A stretch of DNA of 64,000 nucleotides, taken from positions 310,001-374,000 of the forward strand of contig NZ_SADR02000002.1 in the NCBI RefSeq assembly GCF_004010325.2, read 5' to 3'. The first letter of the stretch is position 1. Every line of letters begins with the position of its first letter. The stretch comes from Mesorhizobium sp. M00.F.Ca.ET.216.01.1.1 (lineage in GTDB: Bacteria > Pseudomonadota > Alphaproteobacteria > Rhizobiales > Rhizobiaceae). The notes below the pieces were generated by a model. That model worked only from the letters and a program-made list of their open reading frames with translations. It was not told the DNA's origin and did no database searches. Below, one piece after another: positions 8,946 to 18,166 of this stretch. The position numbers and the translations under genes were made by a program.

Positions 8946-10160
8946 ATGACCGAAGTCACGGAACTGAGCTGGCCAGAAGCCGATGCGCCCCACACCAAGG
9001 AGGTGCTTCTCAACCTCGGTCCGCAGCATCCCAGCACGCATGGGGTGCTGCGGCTCGTCCTTGAGTTGGACGGCGAATATGTCGCACGCGTGGACCCGCA
9101 TATCGGCTACCTCCACCGCGGCACCGAGAAACTGGCCGAGAGCTTCACCTACACCCAGATCTTCCCGCTGACCGACCGGCTCGACTATCTCTGCCCGCCC
9201 TCGAACAACCTGGCCTTCGCACTAGCGGTGGAGAAGCTCCTGGGCATCGAAGCGCCGATCCGCGCGCAATATATCCGCGTGCTGATGGCCGAACTGGCGC
9301 GGATCTCAGGTCATCTCCTGATCACCGGCGCGCTCCCGCTGGACCTGGGCGCCATGACCGCGCTGCTTTACGCCATGCGCGAGCGCGAAATGATCATGGA
9401 CCTGTTGGAGATGATCAGCGGGGCGCGGATGCACACCTCCTTCTGTCGGGTCGGCGGTGTGCGCGAGGATCTGCCCGACGGGTTCTTCCCCAAGATCCGG
9501 GAGTTCTGCGACATCTTCCCGAACCGGATCCGCGACTATGAACGGCTGGTCGATAACAACCGGGTGTTCCTGAAACGCACGCAGGGGATCGGCGTGATCT
9601 CCGCCGCGGACGGCATCGATCTGGGCCTGAGTGGCCCGAACCTGCGCGCCTCGGGCGTCGACTGGGACATCCGCCGCGACGAGCCCTATGAGATCTACGA
9701 CCGGCTCGCGTTCAATGTTGTTACCCGCGATGAAGGCGATTGCTACGCACGCTGGCGATGCCGCGTCGAGGAAATGCGCGAGAGCGTCCGGATTATCGAG
9801 CAATGCCTTGACCAGATGCCCGACGGGCCGTTCCAGATCGACATGCCGACAATTGCCTTCCCGGTCGACAAGGATCGGGTGCACTGCTCGATGGAGGCGC
9901 TGATCCAGCATTTCGACCTGTCGGCCTATGGCTTCAAGGTGCCGAAGGGCGAGGTCTATTCGGCGATCGAGGCGCCAAAGGGCGAGCTCGGCTTCTACAT
10001 CATCAGCGACGGGTCGCCAAAACCGTTCCGCATGAAGGTGCGGGCACCTTCGTTCGTCAACCTACAGGCACTCTTCGGGGTCACCAACGCGCACTACCTG
10101 GCGGACATGATCGCCGTGCTCGGCAGCCTCGACCCCGTGATGGCGGAAGTGGACAAGTAG
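8946..10160 (+). CDS. NADH-quinone oxidoreductase subunit D
   Basis: 49-kDa-type peripheral subunit of complex I (404 residues), homologous to [NiFe]-hydrogenase large subunits but without the metal site. It forms the quinone-binding pocket with NuoB. Visible signatures are LGPQHPSTHGVLR near residue 24, DPHIGYLHRGTEKLAE and a C-terminal DPVMAEVDK. Most homologues end in a motif like GEIDR or GEVDR, so the AEVDK ending is a mild deviation. The ATG at 8946 gives the expected short N-terminus. Confidence 0.97.
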   Translation: MTEVTELSWPEADAPHTKEVLLNLGPQHPSTHGVLRLVLELDGEYVARVDPHIGYLHRGTEKLAESFTYTQIFPLTDRLDYLCPPSNNLAFALAVEKLLGIEAPIRAQYIRVLMAELARISGHLLITGALPLDLGAMTALLYAMREREMIMDLLEMISGARMHTSFCRVGGVREDLPDGFFPKIREFCDIFPNRIRDYERLVDNNRVFLKRTQGIGVISAADGIDLGLSGPNLRASGVDWDIRRDEPYEIYDRLAFNVVTRDEGDCYARWRCRVEEMRESVRIIEQCLDQMPDGPFQIDMPTIAFPVDKDRVHCSMEALIQHFDLSAYGFKVPKGEVYSAIEAPKGELGFYIISDGSPKPFRMKVRAPSFVNLQALFGVTNAHYLADMIAVLGSLDPVMAEVDK

Positions 10161-10177
10161 CAGAGGATTTGGACGCG

Positions 10178-10690
10178 ATGACCATGCGCGAAAAGATCGA
10201 AGAGGCGGCGGCGCGGTATCCCGACCAGCGTTCGGCGATCATGCCCGCGCTTCTGATCGCGCAGAGGGAACGTGGCCATCTGCCGGGCCCGGTGCTGGAA
10301 GAGGTCGCCGACATCCTCGGCGTCGAGCGGATCTGGGTCTACGAACTGGCGACCTTCTACACCCTCTTCCATACCGAGCCGGTGGGCATTTTCCACCTGC
10401 AGCTCTGCGACAACGTCTCCTGCATGCTGCGCCGATCCGACGACCTGCTGAGGCATCTGGAGGAGGTGCTCGGCATCAAGAAGGGCGGCACGACCCCAGA
10501 CGGGCTATTCACGCTTTCGACCGTCGAATGCCTCGGCGCTTGCGAGATGGCCCCGGTGATGCAGGTCGGCGACGACTATCACGGCGACCTCGACATGGCG
10601 CGGATCGACGCGCTCCTGGACAGGCTGCGCGCGACGGTGCGGCAAGCGACTGGCGCCGATCTCGCCGCCGCAGGACCGCAGGGAGAATAG
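10178..10690 (+). CDS. NADH-quinone oxidoreductase subunit E
   Basis: 24-kDa-type subunit of the NADH dehydrogenase module (170 residues) with a thioredoxin-like fold carrying the [2Fe-2S] cluster N1a. The four ligands are Cys77 and Cys82 (LCDNVSC) and Cys118 and Cys122 (VECLGACE). The ATG at 10178 is chosen because GAGGA lies 10 bases upstream; a TTG at 10169 is too close to it. The gene lies 4 bases before nuoF. Confidence 0.96.
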   Translation: MTMREKIEEAAARYPDQRSAIMPALLIAQRERGHLPGPVLEEVADILGVERIWVYELATFYTLFHTEPVGIFHLQLCDNVSCMLRRSDDLLRHLEEVLGIKKGGTTPDGLFTLSTVECLGACEMAPVMQVGDDYHGDLDMARIDALLDRLRATVRQATGADLAAAGPQGE

Positions 10691-10694
10691 CGCC

Positions 10695-11960
10695 ATGTTC
10701 GAACCGGTCCTTCTCAGGAACGTGGACGTGCCGGATGGCCATCTGCTCGCGACCTACGAGGCCGGCGGCGGCTACCAGGCGCTGGCCAAGGCGCTACGGG
10801 AGCACACGCCTGACGAGATCATCGACCTTGTCAAGAATTCCAACCTGCGCGGTCGCGGCGGAGCCGGATTTCCGACGGGCATGAAATGGAGCTTCGTGCC
10901 CAAGCGTGCTGGCAAGCCGAAATACCTATGCTGCAACGCTGATGAGGGCGAGCCGGGCACCTTCAAGGATCGGATCATCATGGAGCGTGACCCGCACCAA
11001 CTGATCGAAGGCATGGCGATCAGCGCCTACGCGATAGGAGCGGAAACCGCCTATGTCTACATCCGTGGGGAATACACGCTGGCGATCTCGCGGCTGGAGC
11101 AGGCGATCGCCGAGGCTCATGCGAAGGGTTATCTGGGAACACGGATTCTGGGCTCGGATTTCAGCTTCGTCGTGCACATCCATTGCGGCGCCGGCGCCTA
11201 TATCTGCGGCGAGGAGACCGCGATGCTCGACTCGCTCGAAGGCAAGCGGGCGCAGCCGCGTCTGAAACCGCCGTTTCCGGCGGTCGAAGGGCTCTACGCC
11301 AGCCCGACCGTGATCAACAACGTCGAGACGCTGGCCTGCGTACCCCATATCGTGGCGCGAGGGCCGGACTGGTTCCGCGGCATCGGCCCGGACAAGAGCC
11401 CCGGCCCGAAGCTCTATTGCCTCAGCGGACAGGTGCGGAAACCGGGCCTTTACGAGCTGCCAATGGGGATACCGCTGCGCGAACTGGTCGAGGACTGCGC
11501 CGGTGGGCCGCTACCGGGGCGCAAGCTCAAGGCGGTGATCCCAGGCGGGGTCTCGGCGCCGCTGATCCCGGAGCGCGGGCTGGACGTCGGAATGGACTTC
11601 GACTCGCTGGCCGCCGCTGGCTCGATGCTCGGCTCGGCCGGGGTGATCGTGATCGACGACTCGACCTGCATCGTCAAAGTCGCCACCCGGATCATCGAGT
11701 TCTTCCACCACGAGTCCTGTGGCAAGTGCACGCCTTGCCGCGAAGGGCTGAACTGGGTCGTGAAAGTGCTGCGCCGGGTCGAGGCGGGCCAGGGCGCGCC
11801 GGGCGATCTGGAACAGCTGGAGGCGCTCTGCAAAGGCATTTTCGGCAACACGTTCTGCGCTCTGGGCGACGGAGCGGCGATGGGCCTGCGGGCAGCACTG
11901 GCCCATTTCGAGCATGAATTCGTCGCTCATATCGAGGAGCGGAGGTGCCCGTTTCACTGA
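10695..11960 (+). CDS. NADH-quinone oxidoreductase subunit F
   Basis: 51-kDa-type subunit (421 residues) that binds NADH and FMN and starts electron transfer. The nucleotide-binding segment [10 protein letters not shown] is at residues 53-62. A second Gly-rich segment ([15 protein letters not shown]) lies further on. The [4Fe-4S] N3 ligands are Cys342, Cys345, Cys348 ([11 protein letters not shown]) and Cys388 (NTFCALGDG). Presence of intact E, F and G means the enzyme is a true NADH-oxidising complex I, not a ferredoxin- or F420-linked form. Confidence 0.97.
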   Translation: MFEPVLLRNVDVPDGHLLATYEAGGGYQALAKALREHTPDEIIDLVKNSNLRGRGGAGFPTGMKWSFVPKRAGKPKYLCCNADEGEPGTFKDRIIMERDPHQLIEGMAISAYAIGAETAYVYIRGEYTLAISRLEQAIAEAHAKGYLGTRILGSDFSFVVHIHCGAGAYICGEETAMLDSLEGKRAQPRLKPPFPAVEGLYASPTVINNVETLACVPHIVARGPDWFRGIGPDKSPGPKLYCLSGQVRKPGLYELPMGIPLRELVEDCAGGPLPGRKLKAVIPGGVSAPLIPERGLDVGMDFDSLAAAGSMLGSAGVIVIDDSTCIVKVATRIIEFFHHESCGKCTPCREGLNWVVKVLRRVEAGQGAPGDLEQLEALCKGIFGNTFCALGDGAAMGLRAALAHFEHEFVAHIEERRCPFH

Positions 11961-11993
11961 CGAAGACGCAAGGAGAGGACCGCGAGGAAAGAC

Positions 11994-14582
11994 ATGGTTA
12001 GCGTGACAATCGATGAACGAACGGTGGAAGTGGCGGCGGGCTCTACGGTGCTCCAGGCTGCCGAGCGTTTGGGCATCGACATCCCGACCTTCTGCTACCT
12101 GAAGCGGCTGCCGGCGCTGGCCTCCTGCCGCATGTGCCTGGTGGAGATCGAGGGGCAGCGGCGGCTACAGCCTTCTTGCGCCACCGCGGTCACCGACGGC
12201 ATGGTGGTGCGCACGAACACGCGGCTGATCGACGAAACGCGCTCTTCCATGCTCGACATGCTGCTCGCCAACCACCCCCTCGACTGCCCGATCTGCGACA
12301 AGGGTGGCGAGTGCGAGCTTCAAGACATGGTGATGGCGTACGGGCCCCGCGCAAGCCGGTTCCGCGATGCCAAGCGTGTGTTCCACTCCGAGGATATCCG
12401 TCTCAGCCCGGTCATCATCATGAACGTCAACCGCTGCATCCAGTGCCAGCGCTGCGTCCGGATGTGCGAAGAAGTCGTCGGCGCGGTCGCCTTGGGCACC
12501 GTTGAAAAAGGCATGGATACCGCTGTCACTGGCTTCGAGGGCAGTCTCGCGAGTTGCGATCAGTGCGGCAATTGCGTCGAGGTCTGCCCGGTCGGCGCGC
12601 TGATGAGCTTCCCCTATCGCTACAAGGCGCGACCCTGGGATCTGGTCGAGACCGACACGGTCTGCCCGCACTGCGGCACCGGCTGCCAACTTACCGTCGG
12701 CGCGCGCAAGGGCGAGTTCATGCGGGTCCGCTCGAAGGTGGAGCACGGAGTCAACCGCGAAACGCTCTGCGTGCGCGGGCGCTTCGGCCTCGACTTCGTC
12801 GGGAGTCAGGACCGGATCAAACGGCCGATGATCCGCCGTGACGGGATCCTGGTTCCGGTTTCCTGGAACGAAGCGGGGGACTACCTACGCCGGCGGCTGT
12901 CGACCGTCGACAGCAAGGCCGCGGGCGGGCTGGCCTCCCCGCGCCTGCCCAACGAGGTGCTTTATCAGTTCCAGAAGCTGATGCGGACAGCATTCCGGAC
13001 CAACAATATCGACTGCTCCTCGCGCTGGTCCACGCCCTTTGATATGCTCGGCCCGTTGGTGGCCGCCTTCTACACACGCGCACCGCTGGAGGAGGTGATC
13101 GGCAACGACTGTGTGCTTGTCGTCGGTGGCAACGTGACGGACGAAAACCCAGTCACCGAATATTTGCTGCGGGACTGTGCGCGTCGGCGACAGACCAGGT
13201 TACTGATGCTCTCGGCGCGGCCATCCCGTCTGGACGCCGATGCGCGGGCAGTCGTTCGCGTGCCGCCGGGCGGTGAGGCTCAGGGCCTTGCCGCGGTGGT
13301 GACCGGGCTAGGGGCGGCTGGTCAGGCATTGCCGGGCGATGTTTTTGCGGACATCGGCGCGACAGCCGGCCGGCCGGCCGCGGCCACCGATAGTGACGGT
13401 CCGGACCGCCTGGCCGCAGCGCTGCTGGAAGGCCGGAGCGTCACCGTGCTTGTCAGCGCCGACCTCCTAAGATCGCCCCTGGCGCGTGCGACGTTGCAGC
13501 AGCTCAACAACCTTTTGCAGGTTCTCCGCGCACTCGGTAAGGGCCCGGCGATGCAGTTCCTCTTCGACCGTGCCAACCAACTGGGCGCCTGGGACATGGG
13601 CGTTCTGCCGGCGGCGCTGCCGGGGCTACGCGCGCTCGCCAATGATGCGGCGCGCGCAGTTCTCGAACGGGCCTGGGGCGCCGAAATCCCGTCTGAACCG
13701 GGCGTGGATTTCGACGCCATGCTGGAACTCTGTGACAGGAAGCGAATGGGTGCGCTCTATATCGCCGGAAGCGACCCCCTGATGTCCTATCCCGACCGGG
13801 GATTCGTGCAACGGGCGCTTCGTGCCGCCGATCTCCTGATCGTGCAGGACGCGTTCCTCACGGATACAGCGGGCCTGGCGGATGTCGTGCTGCCCGCGGC
13901 GGGTTATGGCGAGGAATCCGGCACGTTTACCAACAACGAAGGCCGGACCCAGAAGGTCTGCAAGTTCCGCGAACCAGCCCTCGAGGCGCGGGACAATCTG
14001 GCGATATTCGACTTCGTTGCGACGCTTCGCGGCCAAGCGTTGCGGCCGTCGATCCAAGGCGAAATCTTCGGCGAGATTGCCCGGCTGGTTCCGGCCTACC
14101 AGGGGTTGACGCAGGACGGGCTTGGCGCCGACGGAGTATTCACGAAGGCGGCCCTTGCGCCACCGGTTGGCGAGTTCTTCGCCCTCCCGCCTGCCCCCAT
14201 TGCAGCCGACCGGCTCATGCTGGTCACCGGCAACTGCCTGTTCCACAACGGATATCTTTCCGAGCGCTCGGAGGTCCTGAATACGGTCGCGGATGACCCA
14301 TATGTCGAGATGAGCGCGCCGGATGCAGCGCAGCTTGGTCTTGCGGATGATGATCAGGTGGTCGTGCGATCCGCCCAGGGCGAACTGACGGCGAAGCTCA
14401 AGGTCAACAAGCGTTTTCCCAGGGGCCTCGTGTTCGTTCCCGAAAACTACAGATCCCTGCGTCTCAACAGCCTTATGCGGCGGGGCGAATACCCATGTCC
14501 GGTGGAAGTTCAAATGGCGTACGCGGTCTTTGAGATCGCCAACGTGGCCGGGGCGGAGGCGCGGCCTGCAAATCTGGGCTGA
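11994..14582 (+). CDS. NADH-quinone oxidoreductase subunit G (N7-containing, long form)
   Basis: 75-kDa-type subunit (862 residues) with a ferredoxin-like N-terminus and a molybdopterin-oxidoreductase-like body. Ligands seen: [2Fe-2S] N1b Cys34, Cys45, Cys48, Cys62; N5 His94, Cys98, Cys101, Cys107; N4/N6a-type pair of [4Fe-4S] motifs at Cys148/151/154/158 and Cys188/191/194/198. A further Cys224-x2-Cys227-x3-Cys231-x27-Cys259 motif matches the off-pathway cluster N7. N7 and the 860-residue length are features of the E. coli/Thermus kind. The housekeeping alphaproteobacterial and mitochondrial kind is nearer 690 residues without N7. The last plus-strand gene of the complex; 33 bases follow nuoF. 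Confidence 0.96.
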   Translation: MVSVTIDERTVEVAAGSTVLQAAERLGIDIPTFCYLKRLPALASCRMCLVEIEGQRRLQPSCATAVTDGMVVRTNTRLIDETRSSMLDMLLANHPLDCPICDKGGECELQDMVMAYGPRASRFRDAKRVFHSEDIRLSPVIIMNVNRCIQCQRCVRMCEEVVGAVALGTVEKGMDTAVTGFEGSLASCDQCGNCVEVCPVGALMSFPYRYKARPWDLVETDTVCPHCGTGCQLTVGARKGEFMRVRSKVEHGVNRETLCVRGRFGLDFVGSQDRIKRPMIRRDGILVPVSWNEAGDYLRRRLSTVDSKAAGGLASPRLPNEVLYQFQKLMRTAFRTNNIDCSSRWSTPFDMLGPLVAAFYTRAPLEEVIGNDCVLVVGGNVTDENPVTEYLLRDCARRRQTRLLMLSARPSRLDADARAVVRVPPGGEAQGLAAVVTGLGAAGQALPGDVFADIGATAGRPAAATDSDGPDRLAAALLEGRSVTVLVSADLLRSPLARATLQQLNNLLQVLRALGKGPAMQFLFDRANQLGAWDMGVLPAALPGLRALANDAARAVLERAWGAEIPSEPGVDFDAMLELCDRKRMGALYIAGSDPLMSYPDRGFVQRALRAADLLIVQDAFLTDTAGLADVVLPAAGYGEESGTFTNNEGRTQKVCKFREPALEARDNLAIFDFVATLRGQALRPSIQGEIFGEIARLVPAYQGLTQDGLGADGVFTKAALAPPVGEFFALPPAPIAADRLMLVTGNCLFHNGYLSERSEVLNTVADDPYVEMSAPDAAQLGLADDDQVVVRSAQGELTAKLKVNKRFPRGLVFVPENYRSLRLNSLMRRGEYPCPVEVQMAYAVFEIANVAGAEARPANLG

Positions 14583-14640
14583 GGCACTACGGGCTCCCCG
14601 TCGGCAGCCTGCCCTGCCCCTGCACCTCGAGCCGGCGTCG

Positions 14641-15081
14641 TCAGTGATAGCCGGTCCCGGCGATGTAGTCGTATAGCACCTGCTCGTTGCTCTGCAATTC
14701 GTCGAGCCGGTGCTTGACCACGTCGCCGATGCTCACCACGCCGACAGGGGTGCCGCCATCCATGACCAGCACATGGCGCGTGCGCCGTTCTGTCATCATC
14801 GCCATCACCGAGGGTAGCAAATCCTGTGTCGAACAGGTCGCCACACTGCGGTTCATGATATCAGCGACCCGCATCAAGGGCGCGTTGGTTCCGTGTTTAG
14901 CCACCGCATTGCAGCAGTCCCGCTCCGACAGCGTGCCCAGGCAATCCCCGGGGAAACGGCTGACGATCACGAAGCCGATGTTGTTCTCCCGAAACAGCCG
15001 TAGCACTTCCACCATCGTTTGACCTGGAGTGACTGAGACGACCTCGGGAGCCTTGGTCTTCAAGATTTGGCAGACCAGCAT
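14641..15081 (-). CDS. CBS-domain pair protein next to nuoI
   Basis: Soluble 146-residue protein made of two CBS domains (about residues 8-65 and 74-135). It shows the LSERDCCNAVAKHG and VSIGDVVKHRLDEL segments typical of stand-alone rhizobial CBS proteins. CBS pairs bind adenine nucleotides such as AMP, ATP or NADH and act as energy sensors in other proteins. It is read in the same direction as nuoH and nuoI, 46 bases after nuoI, and is likely on the same transcript. A role in tuning complex I to the energy state is inferred from this context only. Confidence 0.85.
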   Translation of the reverse strand: MLVCQILKTKAPEVVSVTPGQTMVEVLRLFRENNIGFVIVSRFPGDCLGTLSERDCCNAVAKHGTNAPLMRVADIMNRSVATCSTQDLLPSVMAMMTERRTRHVLVMDGGTPVGVVSIGDVVKHRLDELQSNEQVLYDYIAGTGYH

Positions 15082-15127
15082 CTGAGCCTCCTGTCTGCGC
15101 GCTCCGGCTTGCCAGCCGGCGCGCCTT

Positions 15128-15694
15128 TCACGTTCGTCGGATATTCCGCCACCAGTTGTACCCCTGCGGCTCGCTCGTCTCGACCAGCACGTCCTGCTCG
15201 GTGTTCAGGCGTGCAGAAACCACACCGCCTCCGGTCGCCGCCTTGCCCGGCTTGCCGAGCAGATCGTCACGCCCGATCACAAGGTCACGCGAGGAAAAAC
15301 TCGAGAATTCGTATTGTTGGCCAAGCGCGATCGCGTCGGCCGGACAGGCGTCCTCGCACAGCCCGCAGAACAGGCACCGGGCCATGTCGATCTCGAATTT
15401 TGCTGGGTGTCGGTTGCCCTTCTCGTCCTCGTAGGGGATGACTTCAATGCAGTAACAGGGACAAATCCGCGCGCAGAGCTCGCAAGCTACGCATTTGATC
15501 TCGCCCTCGTCGTCGCGCTTCAGGAAGTGATGCCCGCGGTAACGCGAATAGGGCAACCATTTTTCCTTGTCCGGATACTGCATGGTCACGGGTCTGGAGA
15601 ACATGTAGCCGAAGGTCAGCGCCAAGGCATTCGCCAGATCGGCGAAGAACGCCCAGCCGATCCATATTCCAGTTCTGTCCAGTGCGCGCGACAT
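15128..15694 (-). CDS. NADH-quinone oxidoreductase subunit I
   Basis: Ferredoxin-like peripheral subunit (188 residues) carrying the [4Fe-4S] clusters N6a and N6b between NuoG and NuoB. Ligands are Cys68, Cys71, Cys74, Cys78 (CVACELCARICP) and Cys107, Cys110, Cys113, Cys117 (CLFCGLCEDACP). The ATG at 15694 follows GAGGCGACA and gives the normal N-terminal amphipathic helix; an upstream in-frame start at 15730 would overlap nuoH. It lies after nuoH on the minus strand, convergent with nuoG. Confidence 0.96.
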   Translation of the reverse strand: MSRALDRTGIWIGWAFFADLANALALTFGYMFSRPVTMQYPDKEKWLPYSRYRGHHFLKRDDEGEIKCVACELCARICPCYCIEVIPYEDEKGNRHPAKFEIDMARCLFCGLCEDACPADAIALGQQYEFSSFSSRDLVIGRDDLLGKPGKAATGGGVVSARLNTEQDVLVETSEPQGYNWWRNIRRT

Positions 15695-15713
15695 TGTCGC
15701 CTCGTTGCAGCCC

Positions 15714-16700
15714 CTAAAGGAAAGCAACACCGGTTATGATTATGTTCGCCATTGACAGAGGAAGCAAGACCTTCCACCCGATCGCCATCAATTGGTCGTA
15801 GCGGTAGCGCGGGAAAGTGAAGCGAAACCAGATAAACACATAGACGAAGAACGCGACCTTGAGCACGAACCAGAGGAGCGGTGGCAACGGGACCAGCACG
15901 CCGTTCCAGCCGCCGAAGAACAGGATTACCGCCAGGACCGACGTCAAAAGCATGATGGCGTATTCACTGACCATGAAGAACGCAAAGCGGATACCGCTGT
16001 ATTCGGTATGGAACCCGGCCCCCAGGTCGCCTTCCGCTTCCGCCAGGTCGAAGGGAATGCGCTGCGATTCGGCCAGCCCGGCGACGAAGAACACGAAGAA
16101 CCCGACCGGTTGGTAGACGATGTTCCAGACATCGGCTTGCGCTCGCACGATCTCGAGCAGGCTCATGGATTGCGCCAACATCACCACGCCGATGACCGCG
16201 AACCCCATCGGGATCTCGTAGCTGATCATCTGAGCGCAGGTCCTGAGGCTGCCCAGGACAGCGTATTTGCTGTTCGCCGCCCAGCCGCCGAAGATGACGC
16301 CATAGACCTCAATCCCGATCACCGCAAAGACGAAAAGGAGCGCCACGTTCATGTTGGAGACATAGAGAGTGATCTCAGTGCCGAGGACCGAGACGGATTC
16401 GCCGAAGGGGACAGCGACGAACACCACGAAGGGCGGGGCGAGCGCCAGGATTGGCGCCAATTTGAACAGGAAGCGGTCGGCCTCAGCCGGGATGTGGTCC
16501 TCTTTGGTCAAGAGCTTGATCCCGTCCGCCACCGGCTGCAGCAGCCCATGCCATCCCACACGCATCGGCCCCATCCTCTGCTGCATGTGCCCCGCGACCT
16601 TGCGTTCCAGCCAGGTCAGCGGCAAGGGCAGCAGCAGCAGGATCGCAATCAGCAACGCGACCTTGAAGACGATCAGCCCAAGAGCAACGACGAGTTCCAT
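15714..16700 (-). CDS. NADH-quinone oxidoreductase subunit H
   Basis: Membrane subunit of complex I (328 residues, about eight helices) that forms the quinone entry channel. Typical segments are visible: LTWLERKVAGHMQQRMGP near the N-terminus, the Glu/Arg-rich loop AESQRIPFDLAEAEGDLGAG and the C-terminal FRFTFPRYRYDQLM. The ATG at 16700 is chosen; an in-frame TTG at 16721 is a weaker alternative. It starts a separate minus-strand unit nuoH-nuoI-CBS, so complex I assembly here depends on two transcripts that meet tail to tail. Confidence 0.96.
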   Translation of the reverse strand: MELVVALGLIVFKVALLIAILLLLPLPLTWLERKVAGHMQQRMGPMRVGWHGLLQPVADGIKLLTKEDHIPAEADRFLFKLAPILALAPPFVVFVAVPFGESVSVLGTEITLYVSNMNVALLFVFAVIGIEVYGVIFGGWAANSKYAVLGSLRTCAQMISYEIPMGFAVIGVVMLAQSMSLLEIVRAQADVWNIVYQPVGFFVFFVAGLAESQRIPFDLAEAEGDLGAGFHTEYSGIRFAFFMVSEYAIMLLTSVLAVILFFGGWNGVLVPLPPLLWFVLKVAFFVYVFIWFRFTFPRYRYDQLMAIGWKVLLPLSMANIIITGVAFL

Positions 16701-16773
16701 GATCCGAGGCCACTCGTTCAACGGGACGAGACCCGCGACCCGATTAGCACTGTGCAGTTGTCAGACTGCGCGC

Positions 16774-16789
16774 GCATGGCAATTGCCAA
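16774..16789 (-). promoter_or_regulatory. Possible sigma-54 promoter for nuoH-nuoI-CBS
   Basis: Read on the minus strand the sequence is TTGGCAATTGCCATGC. It has TTGGCA at the -24 position and GC exactly 10 bases after the GG, as in RpoN promoters (consensus TTGGCAC-N5-TTGC). The -12 part is ATGC instead of TTGC. The nuoH ATG would lie about 60 bases downstream of the start site. The same bases form the palindrome TGGCAATTGCCA (16777-16788), so an ordinary operator is an alternative reading. The rest of 16,701-17,067 shows no gene. Confidence 0.3.
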
Positions 16790-17067
16790 CGACGGCGCAA
16801 CTCGTGCAATCCTATCACAGCCTTGCCATCACTGGCTACGATGTGTGCGGCGCGGCGCTTAAACGGGACGGCAGGAGAAAGGAACTGCCATTCAATATTG
16901 TCTCGTACATTTTCGATAGAGCGCTTATCCTTGCGTCAGATCAACCGTGAAACTGGTGTCGGAACGCAGCCTCAAGGCGACGCCCGCGCTTCCTGCCAGT
17001 TCTGCCTGACACCTAGCGTTTTGGGATTGAGTGTTGCGCGGCGAAGCACCAGCGTTAGGGGCGACCC

Positions 17068-17525
17068 ATGCAGCTCAGTTCAAGCAGCTTTGCGAACGGC
17101 ACGACGATCCCGCGGCGTTTCACTTGCGACGGTGAGGATCGTTCCCCTGCCCTCGGCTGGACCGGCGCTCCGGCCGGAACCCGCAGCTTTGTCCTTCTCT
17201 GCGATGATCCAGACGCTCCGGCTGGGATCTGGCATCACTGGGCGGCCTATGACATTGCGGCCGATTGTGCAGAGTTGGCCGAAGGCGCTGCCCAGCACGC
17301 CGGCAAACAAGGCTTCAAGCAGGCAACCAACGATTTCCGGCGACCAGGTTAAGGTGGTCCCTACCCACCGCATCGCCACGGCCCACACCGCCATCATTTC
17401 CGGCCGCTTGCGCTGCAGATCGATCACCTGCCGCTCGGCAACGACCCATCGTGTCAGGGGGTCGAACAAGAAGCGCGCAAGCATCTCCTCGCCGAGGCGG
17501 TCTCGTGGGAGTATATGAGCGATGA
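17068..17525 (+). pseudogene. YbhB/YbcL-type PEBP (Raf-kinase-inhibitor-like) protein, broken
   Basis: The frame begins with a good match to the bacterial phosphatidylethanolamine-binding-protein family (RFTCDGEDRSPALGW, LLCDDPDAPAGIWHHW). It reaches TAA at 17350-17352, where the family has the Tyr of GYGGP. The same frame continues past the stop with family sequence (GGPYPPHRHGPHRHHF ... HLLAEA). Near 17491-17499 one base is missing, and the C-terminal end GGLVGVYER continues in the next frame to a TGA at 17525. The gene is therefore disabled by one nonsense and one frameshift change. A start with TAGGGGCG upstream is still visible. Confidence 0.8.
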
Positions 17526-17608
17526 TGGTCTTCGGTCATGTGAACTGTGGCAATTGAGGAAGGCCTGTGGGTCATCAGCGACACAACTGATCGCAATGGC
17601 CCCGGCTG

Positions 17609-18166
17609 ATGATATGCGTCATGCGGATCTTTCTCTATTGCGCCAATGACCCCGACCTTCTGAACTGGGTTCAGGGCACGGCGGCATACGGCTTTGTCCA
17701 AGCTTATCACGCCTATGTGCAGCAGCTCTCTGCATCGGAGCGCGACCGCTGTTATGCCGAGGGCGTTCCCGCCACGCGCCTTTTCGGCGCCACAGGGGCA
17801 CCAGGATCGCAAGCCGAGCTTGAAGCGCTGTTCCATGCGACAGCCGGACGGCTGCAGCGCTCGGCCATCGTGCTCAAATTTCTCGCCATCATGCGTTCGG
17901 CGCTTATCCTGCCGCTGCCGCTGAGGCCGGCACAGCACCTACTGGTGGCGGCTGCCGTTGATCTGGTGCCTTGCTCCGTGCAGGCGATGCTGGGGCTCAC
18001 TGGGCACGGCTTGCACAGGTGGGAAGCTGCGGCAGTCCGGCAAGCAGGGGCTTTGGCGGATCGCCTCGTTATGGAAACCAACCCGGCCGTTCAGGCCTGC
18101 CGGCGGATGCGCCTTCCGGCCGACTATTTGTATGTCCATCGCAGCGCAATCGGCGCCTGTCCATGA
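17609..18166 (+). pseudogene. DUF2236/MpaB-like protein, N-terminally truncated
   Basis: The 185-residue product resembles the C-terminal two thirds of DUF2236 proteins (oxygenase MpaB family, usually near 280 residues). It begins at the YxANDPDLLNWVQGT segment and continues with LSASERDRCYAEG, the family's helical core and a C-terminal RLPADYLY region. The N-terminal part is missing and the bases upstream do not encode it in any frame. The ATG used here may not be a genuine start. Its stop overlaps the start of the next gene (ATGA). It may be a dead remnant or a short expressed derivative. Confidence 0.55.

Noticed and set aside
16777..16788. 12-base palindrome TGGCAATTGCCA as an independent operator
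   Set aside because: It coincides with the possible sigma-54 promoter, and no regulator gene lies next to it; kept only as an alternative reading.
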